DNA from: a virus | Length of the DNA: 36,993 bases | IMG/VR virus record: IMGVR_UViG_3300025816_000034 | Span: 1-36,993 of that record | Direction: 5' to 3' (one strand) | Shown here: positions 25,519 through 34,650 of the stretch, in pieces | Numbering within the stretch: the first letter of the stretch is position 1 | Layout of the letters: each line of letters starts with the position of its first letter | Program-made: the position numbers and the translations under genes | The notes under the pieces: model-generated | Database searches by the model: none | Told to the model about the DNA's origin: nothing | Seen by the model: the letters and a program-made list of their open reading frames with translations, nothing else

Positions 25519-27978
25519 ATGGCAGAGAGAATTGTCAGTCCAGGTGTATTCACCCGTGAAAAAGATTTATCATTTTTACCTACTGGAGTAGCTTCTATTG
25601 GAGCTGCTATTGTTGGTCCTACATTAAAAGGTCCTTCATTTGTTCCTACGCAGGTAACATCTTTTTCCGATTTTGAAAACATCTTCGGTGGGTATAGTAA
25701 AGACTATTACACACCATATACAGTAAGAGAATATTTACGCTCAGCTGGTTCAGTAACAGTAGTAAGAGTGGGATATTTAGGTGGATATAAAGCTAATGCA
25801 GTAAATGTAGTCGTATCTGGTTCAGGAAGTACTAAATTTGTAGTTGCTTCTTACTTACCAGCAGTCAATAATACTGGTGGTTTAGTTTCAGGTTCACTTC
25901 CAACATTAAGTGCTACTAGTGCTAGTAATTTTAATATAAATTTTGCTGGTTCAAATGCAACTTCTAGTCTAACTGCTCTAACACTAATGGAGTCAGCTGC
26001 AGAATCAGCTACATACTTAGGAAAGAAAATAGATCAAGATGCTAATTTACAAAATATTGATGGCGCATCAGCACCTGTTTACAATTATAAGTATTTTAGA
26101 AATGCTATATCTCAATCTCAAGTAAATAACACTGTAACTAATGCAAGTACATCAACAGTAATTATTGAAAACCTAAGTTCACAAGAAATGAATTTTGAGG
26201 GTGCTTCAATAAGCGTAAACGCTAGTACTAACGTAACTACATTCAATGGTAGTACAGGTGCTATGGCTGGTAGAACACCAATGGTAACAGACCAAAATGG
26301 AAGTGAATTATTCAGAGTCTATATGAGGTCAGATGGTACTGCTACTAATAATTACTATGTGGTAATAAAAGATGTAAAACCTCAAAATGCTAATAATGCT
26401 GCTGAAGGGTATGCTGAATTTAGTTTACAACTTCATGATGTATCAGGTAATCCTGTTGGAAATGAATATAACAAACTAAACTTCGATCCATCATCACCAA
26501 CATATTTTGCTAAAGCAATTGGAGACCAATTTCAAGATGTAGACAATGATGGTAAGATAACAGTATATGGTGATTATCCTAATATGCATCCTCTAATTAG
26601 AGTAGGTGACTATTTGCCAGATAATATAAAGGCAAGTAAGGCTTCTCAACCATTTGGATTCAAAAAAGTATTTGAGCCGATTATATCTTCTCATAATATA
26701 CCTACAGCTTCTATATCTAAAGCTCAGGTAAAGAATACAGACAAATTGGCTTATAATGGTGCAGTACCTTATGGTGTTGCTATAAATCCAAACTACTTTG
26801 ATGCTAACATGGTAAATGATGCCGTACAGTATATGGCTCCAATACCAGTAGCTGCTGATGGTGGACAGAACGCTAATTTCTTATTATCTGATATGAAAGG
26901 ATTTGGGACAGGTGCTGACTTAACAACACTTAGAACAAATTATGGTACTGAATTTGCTGGTGGTACTCAAAATCTAACAGTAACATCTTCACAGGTACAA
27001 CAGAAGTTTGCTGTACCAATGCAGTATGGATTTGATGGTATTGCTCCAAACGGATTGAAGAAGACAGGTAATGACATAGCTACTAATAATACTATGGGAT
27101 TTGATTGTTCTTCAGCAAGTGCTAGTGGTTCTATTGCATGGAGAAGAGGTATAAATGCTGTAAGTAATCCTGATGAGATTGATATCAATATGTTAGTAAC
27201 ACCTGGTGTTATACATAAATTACATCCATCAGTTACCAATCATGCAATTGATAAGGTAGAAGCTAGAGCTGATGCTTTCTATGTAATGGATGCTTCTGCT
27301 TGGAGTGATTCAGTAGCAACTGCTATTAGTAGTGTGAAAACATTAGATACGAATTATGTTGGTACTTACTATCCTTGGGTAAAGATAGATGATCCTGATA
27401 CAGGTGCTGGTGTGTGGGTTCCACCATCAGTAGTAATACCTGGTGTGATTGCTTTCACAGATAGTGTGGCGCACGAATGGTTTGCTCCTGCTGGATTGAA
27501 TCGTGGTGGATTAGCTAGTGTGAGAATGGCTAAACAAAAACTAACTCATACAGATAGAGATAGACTATATGAAGCTCGTGTGAATCCTATTGCTACATTT
27601 CCTGGTCAAGGAGTAGTGGTATTTGGACAAAAGACATTACAAGCTAAACCATCTGCTTTGGACAGAATCAATGTACGAAGACTACTTATCAGATTGAAGA
27701 AGTTTATTGCTTCATCAAGTAGATTCTTAGTATTCGAACAAAATGATAGTGCTACAAGAACAAGGTTCCTAAATATTGTGAATCCGTTCTTAGAGTCAGT
27801 TCAAGCTAATAGTGGTCTAACAGCATTCAGAGTAGTAATGGATGAATCTAACAATACACCTGATGTCATTGACAGAAATCAGTTGATTGGGCAGATATTC
27901 ATACAACCTACCAGAACTGCTGAGTTCATTGTATTGGACTTCTCAGTATTACCAACTGGGGCGGCATTTCCTGAATAA
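25519..27978 (+). CDS. 18: Tail sheath protein, gp18-like
   Basis: 819 aa with the sheath hallmark at the N-terminus (SPGVFTREKDLSFLPTGVASIGAAIVGPTLKGPSFVPTQVTSFSDFENIFGGY) and at the C-terminus (RINVRRLLIRLKKFIASSSRFLVFEQNDSATRTRFLNIVNPFLESVQANSGL..FRVVMDESNNTPDVIDRN). The C-terminal domain makes the inner handshake of the contractile sheath. T4 gp18 is 659 aa; the extra 160 residues are most likely in the variable outer domains between about 100 and 480, which are Ser/Thr/Asn-rich. A clean AAGGAG Shine-Dalgarno precedes the ATG, and a strong terminator follows. Confidence 0.96.
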   Translation: MAERIVSPGVFTREKDLSFLPTGVASIGAAIVGPTLKGPSFVPTQVTSFSDFENIFGGYSKDYYTPYTVREYLRSAGSVTVVRVGYLGGYKANAVNVVVSGSGSTKFVVASYLPAVNNTGGLVSGSLPTLSATSASNFNINFAGSNATSSLTALTLMESAAESATYLGKKIDQDANLQNIDGASAPVYNYKYFRNAISQSQVNNTVTNASTSTVIIENLSSQEMNFEGASISVNASTNVTTFNGSTGAMAGRTPMVTDQNGSELFRVYMRSDGTATNNYYVVIKDVKPQNANNAAEGYAEFSLQLHDVSGNPVGNEYNKLNFDPSSPTYFAKAIGDQFQDVDNDGKITVYGDYPNMHPLIRVGDYLPDNIKASKASQPFGFKKVFEPIISSHNIPTASISKAQVKNTDKLAYNGAVPYGVAINPNYFDANMVNDAVQYMAPIPVAADGGQNANFLLSDMKGFGTGADLTTLRTNYGTEFAGGTQNLTVTSSQVQQKFAVPMQYGFDGIAPNGLKKTGNDIATNNTMGFDCSSASASGSIAWRRGINAVSNPDEIDINMLVTPGVIHKLHPSVTNHAIDKVEARADAFYVMDASAWSDSVATAISSVKTLDTNYVGTYYPWVKIDDPDTGAGVWVPPSVVIPGVIAFTDSVAHEWFAPAGLNRGGLASVRMAKQKLTHTDRDRLYEARVNPIATFPGQGVVVFGQKTLQAKPSALDRINVRRLLIRLKKFIASSSRFLVFEQNDSATRTRFLNIVNPFLESVQANSGLTAFRVVMDESNNTPDVIDRNQLIGQIFIQPTRTAEFIVLDFSVLPTGAAFPE

Positions 27979-28000
27979 TAATAGGGAGGTGTAAAAAATC

Positions 28001-28030
28001 AAAGGGGAGTGTAATGCTCCCCTTTTTTTT
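28001..28030 (+). terminator. Rho-independent terminator after the sheath gene
   Basis: A 9-bp stem (AAAGGGGAG at 28001-28009 with CTCCCCTTT at 28017-28025), a 7-nt loop, and a run of eight T from 28023. It separates the sheath from the tube gene, which then has its own promoter motif. Confidence 0.88.
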
Positions 28031-28097
28031 ATTCAAAAAACTAAGAAAAAACTATGAAAGAATTCAATAATAACTTGTATCGATTTTTCATTTTATT

Positions 28098-28110
28098 GAT
28101 ATTTATATAT
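28098..28110 (+). promoter_or_regulatory. Putative late promoter, GATATTTATATAT motif
   Basis: Core TATTTATA at 28100-28107, 31 nt before the tail tube ATG and about 70 nt after the sheath terminator. One of the cleanest copies, with the same GATATTTATAT start as at 6850. Confidence 0.6.
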
Positions 28111-28138
28111 GAAGAATTAAACTTATAGGAGAACTGAA

Positions 28139-28627
28139 ATGCCAGATTTAATAGATCCTTCAGAGATTATGTTCACTCCGTTTGAACCTAAACTGAAGAA
28201 TAGGTTCATTATGTACATAGAAGGAGTACCTGCATATATTATAAAGAGTGGTAATAGACCAACTCTACAATTTGAATCCATAACCTTAGACCACATCAAT
28301 ACTAAAAGGTATGTGAAAGGTAAGGGCGCGTGGCAACCATTGGATATCGTACTATACGACCCAATCGTTCCAAGTGGTGCTCAATCTGTTATGGAGTGGG
28401 TAAGACTGTCGCATGAATCTGTTACTGGAAGAGATGGATATTCAGACTTCTATAAGAAAGATGTTACTTTCAATATGCTAGGTCCTGTAGGTGATAAAGT
28501 GGAAGAGTGGACACTAAAAGGTGCTTTTATACAACAAGCAAACTTTGGTACTATCGATTGGTCTGTAAACGAACCAGCTGATATTACATTGACACTACAA
28601 TACGATTACGCTATCTTACAATTCTAA
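28139..28627 (+). CDS. 19: Tail tube protein, gp19-like
   Basis: 162 aa, the same length as T4 gp19 (163 aa). It has the tube-protein order: FEPKLKNRFIMYIEGVPAYIIKSGNRPTL at residues 14-42, KGKGAWQPLDIVLYDPIVP at 60-78, SVMEWVRLSHESVTGRDGYSDFYKKDV at 82-109, then WTLKGAFIQQANFGTIDWS and the final ITLTLQYDYAILQF. Hexameric rings of this protein form the inner tube that the sheath drives through the host envelope. The preceding promoter and terminator make it the first gene of a unit with the possible holin and gp26-like genes. Confidence 0.93.
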   Translation: MPDLIDPSEIMFTPFEPKLKNRFIMYIEGVPAYIIKSGNRPTLQFESITLDHINTKRYVKGKGAWQPLDIVLYDPIVPSGAQSVMEWVRLSHESVTGRDGYSDFYKKDVTFNMLGPVGDKVEEWTLKGAFIQQANFGTIDWSVNEPADITLTLQYDYAILQF

Positions 28628-28636
28628 GGAGTAAAT

Positions 28637-28846
28637 ATGAGTTTTTTCAAAGAAATGCTTTCGAGTGATGCGAAAATTTCAAGTAAAAGATTTGTCGGTT
28701 TTATGGCATTTTTTATGTTGATTTGTAGTTGGGGTGCTGACACCTTTTCCGCATTCGAAGTAAAGGACAAAATTTTAGAATGTTTTATGTACATTTCAGT
28801 AGTTGGACTTGGTGTCACAGCAGCTGAAAAGTTCGGTAAAAAATAG
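28637..28846 (+). CDS. Small two-helix membrane protein, possible holin
   Basis: 69 aa. Two hydrophobic segments, about 19-37 (RFVGFMAFFMLICSWGADTF) and 46-63 (ILECFMYISVVGLGVTAA), with a short charged loop (EVKDK) and a Lys-rich C-terminus (EKFGKK). The start MSFFKEMLSSDAKISSKRF is a polar N-terminus. Such small proteins with SSKRF...G.GFTA.EKF-like sequences are often annotated as holins in marine phages. It lies between tube and baseplate genes, an unusual place for lysis genes, so a membrane-associated assembly role is also possible. Good AAGGAG Shine-Dalgarno. Confidence 0.55.
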   Translation: MSFFKEMLSSDAKISSKRFVGFMAFFMLICSWGADTFSAFEVKDKILECFMYISVVGLGVTAAEKFGKK

Positions 28847-28877
28847 TTATAGTTTAACTAAATCATAGGAGTCAAAT

Positions 28878-29624
28878 ATGGCTGAAGTCAAGTTCCCTAC
28901 AGAGGTAGTGGATTTGCCGTCAAAGGGGTTGTTATATCCTGAAGACCACCCGCTAGCAAGTGGTAAGGTAGAAATAAGATACATGACGGCTAAAGATGAG
29001 GATATTCTAACATCACCCAATCTAATAAAACAAGGGGTGGTTTTAGAAAAACTTATAGAAAACCTATTAGTTGATAAAAGTATAAATCTCGGAGATATGC
29101 TAACAGGAGATAAAAACGCATTACTTTTAGCAATTAGAATATTAGGTTATGGTAAAGATTATCCAGTAGAAATAAATGGTCACAAAGTTGAAGTAGATTT
29201 AACTAAAATAAAAGATAAAGTTTTAGATAAAAAAACTATTAGTACTCGTGATAATAGATTTGATTTTGAATTACCAGCAACAAAGCGAAAGGTTCAATTC
29301 AAACTACTAACATCAGCTGATGAAAGTAGAATATCACAAGAAACAGAAGCTATTTCTAAGGTTACTGGTGGTATACAAATGAACCTAACTACAAGATACA
29401 AAACTCAAATAATATCAGTAGATGGTAATGAAGATAAGGCTTTCATAAATTCATTTGTTGATAACGAATTACTTTCTAGAGATTCAATAGCTCTTAGAAC
29501 TTATATTGATACTATAGCTCCCGATGTCGACATGACATGGCATTATACAGATGATGAGGGAGAAAGGAGGGAATTTTTGGTGCCAGTCACTGTTCAGTTT
29601 TTTTGGCCTACCCTCAACATATAG
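28878..29624 (+). CDS. 26: Baseplate protein, gp26-like (PF12322-type)
   Basis: 248 aa. The pattern VDLPSKGLLYPEDHPLASGKVEIRYMTAKDEDILTSPNLIKQGVVLEKLIENLL (residues 10-64), with LLLAIRILGYGKDYPV at 82-98, is typical of the T4 'base plate protein' family containing gp26. The end, VPVTVQFFWP, is also typical: family members often stop soon after FFWP. T4 gp26 is 208 aa. The gene lies upstream of the tape measure, a position used elsewhere by tail assembly chaperones. The next ORF begins inside its 3' end, and a run of seven T (29598-29604) lies in the overlap. Confidence 0.72.
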   Translation: MAEVKFPTEVVDLPSKGLLYPEDHPLASGKVEIRYMTAKDEDILTSPNLIKQGVVLEKLIENLLVDKSINLGDMLTGDKNALLLAIRILGYGKDYPVEINGHKVEVDLTKIKDKVLDKKTISTRDNRFDFELPATKRKVQFKLLTSADESRISQETEAISKVTGGIQMNLTTRYKTQIISVDGNEDKAFINSFVDNELLSRDSIALRTYIDTIAPDVDMTWHYTDDEGERREFLVPVTVQFFWPTLNI

Positions 29625-29799
29625 AAAAGACTTACACGAACAAATATTCCAAATAAGTTTTAATTCTAAAGGTATGTTTTCATTTTCAGAAGTTTATACC
29701 ATGCCAATATACCTGCGTAAATTTTATTATAATAGAATTGCTAAGCATTATGAGGATGAACGAAAAGAATATGAAAAAGCTAAGAGTGGAATGAGATAA
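29551..29799 (+). CDS. Small tail-assembly ORF overlapping the gp26-like gene
   Basis: 82 codons from ATG 29551, in the +1 (equivalently -2) frame relative to the gp26-like gene. The recognisable part begins after the overlap: YRKDLHEQIFQISFNSKGMFSFSEVYTMPIYLRKFYYNRIAKHYEDERKEYEKAK. Proteins with 'F.(F/W)..VY.MPI.LR.FY...' followed by a charged helix occur after gp26-like genes in related phages. The residues before about position 18 (MMREKGGNFWCQSLFSFF) come from the overlap and look arbitrary. ATG 29551 has no good Shine-Dalgarno; AGGAGGG at 29565-29571 serves no start in this frame. The product could arise by coupling or by frameshifting at the T-run. Its real start is uncertain. Confidence 0.6.
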   Translation: MMREKGGNFWCQSLFSFFGLPSTYRKDLHEQIFQISFNSKGMFSFSEVYTMPIYLRKFYYNRIAKHYEDERKEYEKAKSGMR

Positions 29800-29814
29800 A
29801 AAAATTACTTTTTT

Positions 29815-29824
29815 GATATTTATT
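29815..29824 (+). promoter_or_regulatory. Putative late promoter, GATATTTATT motif
   Basis: Variant of the recurring motif (TATTTATT core at 29817-29824), 35 nt before the ATG at 29860. It would start the tape measure and hub unit. Confidence 0.45.
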
Positions 29825-29859
29825 ACTGTAAAATTCCAACGAAAATTTCGGAGATATCG

Positions 29860-30054
29860 ATGAAGAAAATCACTATGGAAGGGTTTTTCAGCAACTTATA
29901 TAACAATTGGAAAAACAAAAAGTTAAAGGGGGTTGCTAAAACTCTTTTAGACAAAAATCCAGAGTTGCGGAAAAGTTTTCAAAATATAAATAAAGCTACA
30001 GACAAAGCTATGGAAGATTTATATAAAATGTATCCAGAGTTAAGAGATAAGTAG
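29860..30054 (+). CDS. Short helical protein, unknown function
   Basis: 64 aa, basic and helical (SNLYNNWKNKKLKGVAKTLLDKNPELRKSFQNINKATDKAMEDLYKMYPELRDK), with no Cys and no membrane segment. A CGGAGA Shine-Dalgarno lies 6 nt before the ATG, and the tape measure follows after 10 nt. Position next to the tape measure suggests a tail-assembly chaperone or hub accessory. No family is recognised. Confidence 0.6.
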   Translation: MKKITMEGFFSNLYNNWKNKKLKGVAKTLLDKNPELRKSFQNINKATDKAMEDLYKMYPELRDK

Positions 30055-30064
30055 GAGATAGCAA

Positions 30065-31627
30065 GTGGCTAAAGGAAATCCACAAATGCCTTATCAGGTT
30101 CCTGACCTAAGAGATGTAAAGGAATATGACGCCTTATTAAAAGAGATAGAAAAGCGTACAAAAAAGATAACTGACTGGAAGGATACAGCAAAGTCTAAGC
30201 AAAGTCAATTAAATAAACAAGAAGAAAAAAGATTAGCAATCACTCAGAAGATATATGATATAGAGGGTAAAAGAGAAAGTTTGTTGGAAAAGTCAAAGAA
30301 TCTCCAAGGAACTATACTGAATCAATTATCTAAACAGACTACCGAAGGAAAAGACCTTGCTACACAATTAGAAGATGCGGCTAAATCAGGAAATGTTGCT
30401 TTCGTAGAAGCTGGAAATAATTTTGCCGACTTACTACAAAAAGTAAATGCGGGTGATGCTGGTCCTGCTGAAATAGCTCAAGCATTAGCAACCACAGACT
30501 TTGGAAAGTTTGAAGGTTCTGTAAAAGAGATATTCAAAACAATGAAGAAAACTCCATCTCTTCAGAGTATACTAAAAGTAAAATCAGCAACATTTTCGGC
30601 TATAGATGGTCTCTTTGGTGGAATGCTTAAAACAATAAGAGGTATTATGGCAGCTGCGGGTCCTATTGGATTATTGATAGCCGCTATTGGTCTTGTTGTA
30701 AAGTATCTTGTAGAAACAGTAAAAAGAGGAATTGAACTAAGAAGAGAATTAGGTACATCAGCAGTTGCCACTGCTAAGATACAAATAAATATGGAGAAAG
30801 CCGCATTCGCTGCTGCTATGTATGGTGGAACCATGCAACAGGGTAGGGATGCTGTAAAAGCATTAGTAGTTGAGACTGGTCTGATTTCAGATATAACTGG
30901 TGAGTCTGCTATTGCTATGGGTAAGTTTGTTGCTAATACTGGAGTGGGTGGTGGTGAAGCCGCTAAATTAGCAAAAGCTCTAAGATTAGTAAATGGTCAA
31001 AGTCTTGCTACTAATTTGAATCTATTATCTTCTGTAGATAATCTTGCTGAAGCAAATGGTATAGTAAGTAGTAAAGTATTTCAAGACCTTGCTAGTAACA
31101 CAGAATTGTTTGCTAGGGCTGGTGCTGCAGGTGCTCAGTCACTATCAAAAGCTGCTATTGAAGCAGCTAAGATAGGTACATCACTAAGTGCTTTAGACCA
31201 AATTGCTGATAATCTATTAGATGTACAACAAACTATCAGACGCTCACAACAATTGTCTAGATTATTGGGTAAAAATATAGATTTGACGAGAGCGATATCT
31301 TTGGCTAACGACCCATCACAGGTTTCAGCATTACAACAAGAGTTACAGAATGTGTTTGCTGGGTCTGGAGATGCCATAGCAAGAAACAGATTCGTACAGA
31401 ATCAGCTAAAACAATTGTTTCCAAGTTTACAAGACTTCAATGCTATAGTAAACGGACAAGTAAATACAGAACAGGTAAAACCACCAGAAGCTAAAGACCA
31501 ATTAGAGGCTCAAAATAGTACAAATGAAATATTATCAAAACAAGCAAATGATATAAAGTTATTGAGGGAACAGAATAAAGAGTTACTTGAAAAAATGAAT
31601 AGTAACATAAGTAGACTTAGGAGATAA
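30065..31627 (+). CDS. 29: Tape measure protein (gp29-like)
   Basis: 520 aa, GTG start with AGGAG upstream. Residues 18-80 are a charged coiled coil. A strongly hydrophobic stretch lies at about 181-216 (GLFGGMLKTIRGIMAAAGPIGLLIAAIGLVVKYLVE). The middle is Ala/Gly-rich and helical. The end (about 485-518) is another coiled coil (NEILSKQANDIKLLREQNKELLEKM). This is the usual layout of tape measures, which set tail length and pass into the host membrane. T4 gp29 is 590 aa; at about 0.15 nm per residue a 520-aa ruler implies a tail near 78 nm. No lysozyme or peptidase domain is seen. Confidence 0.75.
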   Translation: MAKGNPQMPYQVPDLRDVKEYDALLKEIEKRTKKITDWKDTAKSKQSQLNKQEEKRLAITQKIYDIEGKRESLLEKSKNLQGTILNQLSKQTTEGKDLATQLEDAAKSGNVAFVEAGNNFADLLQKVNAGDAGPAEIAQALATTDFGKFEGSVKEIFKTMKKTPSLQSILKVKSATFSAIDGLFGGMLKTIRGIMAAAGPIGLLIAAIGLVVKYLVETVKRGIELRRELGTSAVATAKIQINMEKAAFAAAMYGGTMQQGRDAVKALVVETGLISDITGESAIAMGKFVANTGVGGGEAAKLAKALRLVNGQSLATNLNLLSSVDNLAEANGIVSSKVFQDLASNTELFARAGAAGAQSLSKAAIEAAKIGTSLSALDQIADNLLDVQQTIRRSQQLSRLLGKNIDLTRAISLANDPSQVSALQQELQNVFAGSGDAIARNRFVQNQLKQLFPSLQDFNAIVNGQVNTEQVKPPEAKDQLEAQNSTNEILSKQANDIKLLREQNKELLEKMNSNISRLRR

Positions 31628-31629
31628 CG

Positions 31630-34600
31630 ATGCCTGATAATGAACCAGGACTAAATCAGCAAAGAGAAGAAGGCCCAGTTCTTAAAGAGAGTGATATACA
31701 AGCAAAAATCGATTTGTGGTCACAAAATCAGCCAAAAAGAGAAACTATATCTCTTGATAAATCTAATGCTATAACAAACTCTCCTATAGATAATCAGATA
31801 AGAAACGGGGTGGACTTTTTTGATGACGAGACTAGCAGTCATACTGGGTTTGTTCCAAAAACAGACTTAGTGTCTAGATATCATCAGATGAGAGATGCTA
31901 TAATCGCACCTACTTGGAATACTGGAGCTGCTAGAACAAATACTAAGACAAGAAATGCTTATGGTGCAAATGATGAGTATGTTGAAGCATTGGGTGTTGG
32001 TTTATCAGTACCATCTCATATATTAGAAGGCGATAACATCGGACCTGCTAAAGAGAATTATCCAATGAGTAATTGGGCTAGTTTACTACCTATCGAAAGA
32101 CAAAGTATGTATGCTAAGGTAGACAATAATACTTACCAATTTCATAGACAAGGAACGATACCACCAGGCGTAGTAGATGGTGAGGTTTATCCAACATTTG
32201 ATGTATCTACACAAATGACTTTATATGGTGTTCCAAAATTAGGTGGTGGTGTATCTAGTTTTGATGACAGTGAGTATGCTACTTCAGCACTCACCACACC
32301 TTTTATGACGACACCACTTGTAGACTTTATTAGCCCTAATTTTACCTTTACAGAAGATAACCCATTGAATCCAGCTTCGTATACTGTACAATCTATAACA
32401 TCAACTGCAGTTGTTTCACCAACATTAGGTTCAAATGCCGATTATATTGGAACATCAAATGTAGGTCCTTTTGGATTCAACGACACAGCACTTACTTATC
32501 CATCAGCTGATGGTAGTGTAAATGGTTCACTTGTACAGTTATGGAATTCTACAAAAGCAATTACATTTGATTATGGTGGAATTGTTGTTGAACCAGATTT
32601 TGAAGGTATAGCACCATTAGATGCTTTTCTAAAGGCGCCAAGTGGATTGAATTCATCAAATTTATTTGGACAAAATGATGTTCGAACCATTTCTAATAGT
32701 GGTCCTTTCAAAGGAGATTCATTACATCCGATAGTGGTTAGAAATTATGGTGGGCATAAAGGAGAAGAAACGAGTATGAACTGGTCGGATGTCGGTATAG
32801 GAAGTGCTCCTACAGAAATCTCAGACCCATTTGGACTAATTTCTGACTTGTATCTAAATATGGGTGGTGCTACACACGAAAGATATAAAAGATGGGCTGA
32901 AAGCACTGCTGGTGCTGTTTGGTTAGATTTACAAAAAACATTACAATCATTGAATCCAACATTAGAAACAACGGGATTCCAATCTAAATCAGTTTTATTA
33001 GAAAGAAATGAAGAAGGTGGAACTGTAGGATATCGTCATATTGCGAGACATATTGATGCAGAAAATAACAGATATGAGAAGATGCTGAAAAGAAAAACTT
33101 TTCCATCTTTTATAACAGATAACTTTTCAACTTTATTTATACCCAATTTACAAAATTCTATAAAGTATGGTTTTGGTAGTAGAATAGCGATGCAGTCAAG
33201 ATATGACATTGATCCAGATGCTAGTTTTACTTTGACCTTTGGTGATATGGTATTTAATACCCAAATAGGTGTTGAAGAGGCTCCAATGTCTCAACTGATA
33301 TACTTTTCTAATCCAAATAGATATAATAGACAATTGTCTTCAGCACCAGTAACTATCTCAGACGGAATACCTAGTTTTACAGTAAATCCTGGTTCCGGCG
33401 AAGGTTCTACTGCTGAATCAGATGCTAGTAAAATACTGAACACCCAAGGAGGTACATTCAAATCTGATACTCATTTTAGTGATAAGTATATAAGTAATAA
33501 TGTACGACAAAAATATGCCACATTAGCATATGGAAGACTAAATAATAACTTTTCATATGAAACTCAATTAGAAAGTCCTGCTGAAGTTACTGGTTTACTT
33601 GATGAGGGTGACAGTGGAGCAGTTGGTGTATTTCCTGATGCTTCTTTGAAAGGTGAAGCATTTGGTCTAAAATTTGAGGTTGGTGTAGGAAATAATCCTA
33701 GAAGACTAAAACAAAGTCAAAGAAGAAAAGATAAAAAGACAAATGATGATGTTGGAACAGTAAAAAATCTCACAAGATTATTAAGCACATCTTTAGAAGA
33801 AACTGTAGACCCAGTGTTAGGAGTTATCAGAAGAAGTGTGACTGATACTGGTGGAATTGCTAGTGGTGTTAGTGATGCTGTAGATAAAATAAATTATTCT
33901 AGATATGGTGCTGAAGTAGATGGTGAGAATGTTTTTTATGTAGAAGATGGTGCTAATACAGCAAAAGATTTTATAAAGTTTAGATTTTATGATGTTATAA
34001 ATGGTAAGTATATTATATTCAGAGCGATACTAAGCGGTATATCAGACTCTATAACGACAGATTATAATGAAGACAAATATATTGGAAGGCCTGATAAACT
34101 ATATACATATAGAGGTGCTGATAGAAGCGTAAGTTTCAATTTCAAAGTTTATCCAAAGACAAAGCAAGAACTTCCAATGCTTATGGAAAAGATGAACTAT
34201 CTTGTTGGATTGTGTTATCCATCATTGGGCGCTTTAGGTAGAATGAAATCGCCATTTGTTCAATTGACTCTTGGTGATATGATAGAAGCTCAGCCTGGTA
34301 TACTTAGAAATGTTACTGTAACTGTAGATGAAAATTCTACTTGGGAAATACAACAAGGACTACAATTTCCAAAGCACATAAATGTTGCTATACAATTTAC
34401 TTATATAGGAAATCATTTACCAATCGGAACATCAAATAGTTGGTATGGTGGTTTGAAGCCAGACCAAATCGAACCTAAATCATTTATTGATATACTAAAA
34501 GGATATGTAAACTATGACTTTGGTTCTACAGGAAATACATTAGTAGATTCTGCTCTTGAGTTGATTGGTGATAATAAGAAACTAAAAGAAGCTCAAAATA

Positions 34601-34641
34601 GTTTTAATAAATATGCTGGTCAATTAGGATTTAAAATTTAG
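31630..34641 (+). CDS. Large baseplate / tail-tube-initiator protein (gp48/gp54-like C-terminus)
   Basis: 1003 aa. The C-terminal region, about 795-935, has IGRPDKLYTYRGADRSVSFNFKVYPKTKQELPMLMEKMNYLVGLCYPS, then KSPFVQLTLGDMIEAQPGILRNVTVTVDENSTWEI and FPKHINVAIQFTYIGNHLP. This is the pattern of baseplate tail-tube proteins gp48 and gp54, on which the tube starts to polymerise. T4 gp48 and gp54 are each under 370 aa, so most of this protein is extra: residues 1-750 are polar, Asn/Ser/Thr-rich and without recognised domains. It starts 2 nt after the tape measure. The extra part may replace wedge or hub proteins that T4 encodes separately; that is inference. Confidence 0.6.
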   Translation: MPDNEPGLNQQREEGPVLKESDIQAKIDLWSQNQPKRETISLDKSNAITNSPIDNQIRNGVDFFDDETSSHTGFVPKTDLVSRYHQMRDAIIAPTWNTGAARTNTKTRNAYGANDEYVEALGVGLSVPSHILEGDNIGPAKENYPMSNWASLLPIERQSMYAKVDNNTYQFHRQGTIPPGVVDGEVYPTFDVSTQMTLYGVPKLGGGVSSFDDSEYATSALTTPFMTTPLVDFISPNFTFTEDNPLNPASYTVQSITSTAVVSPTLGSNADYIGTSNVGPFGFNDTALTYPSADGSVNGSLVQLWNSTKAITFDYGGIVVEPDFEGIAPLDAFLKAPSGLNSSNLFGQNDVRTISNSGPFKGDSLHPIVVRNYGGHKGEETSMNWSDVGIGSAPTEISDPFGLISDLYLNMGGATHERYKRWAESTAGAVWLDLQKTLQSLNPTLETTGFQSKSVLLERNEEGGTVGYRHIARHIDAENNRYEKMLKRKTFPSFITDNFSTLFIPNLQNSIKYGFGSRIAMQSRYDIDPDASFTLTFGDMVFNTQIGVEEAPMSQLIYFSNPNRYNRQLSSAPVTISDGIPSFTVNPGSGEGSTAESDASKILNTQGGTFKSDTHFSDKYISNNVRQKYATLAYGRLNNNFSYETQLESPAEVTGLLDEGDSGAVGVFPDASLKGEAFGLKFEVGVGNNPRRLKQSQRRKDKKTNDDVGTVKNLTRLLSTSLEETVDPVLGVIRRSVTDTGGIASGVSDAVDKINYSRYGAEVDGENVFYVEDGANTAKDFIKFRFYDVINGKYIIFRAILSGISDSITTDYNEDKYIGRPDKLYTYRGADRSVSFNFKVYPKTKQELPMLMEKMNYLVGLCYPSLGALGRMKSPFVQLTLGDMIEAQPGILRNVTVTVDENSTWEIQQGLQFPKHINVAIQFTYIGNHLPIGTSNSWYGGLKPDQIEPKSFIDILKGYVNYDFGSTGNTLVDSALELIGDNKKLKEAQNSFNKYAGQLGFKI

Positions 34642-34650
34642 GAGTAAATA

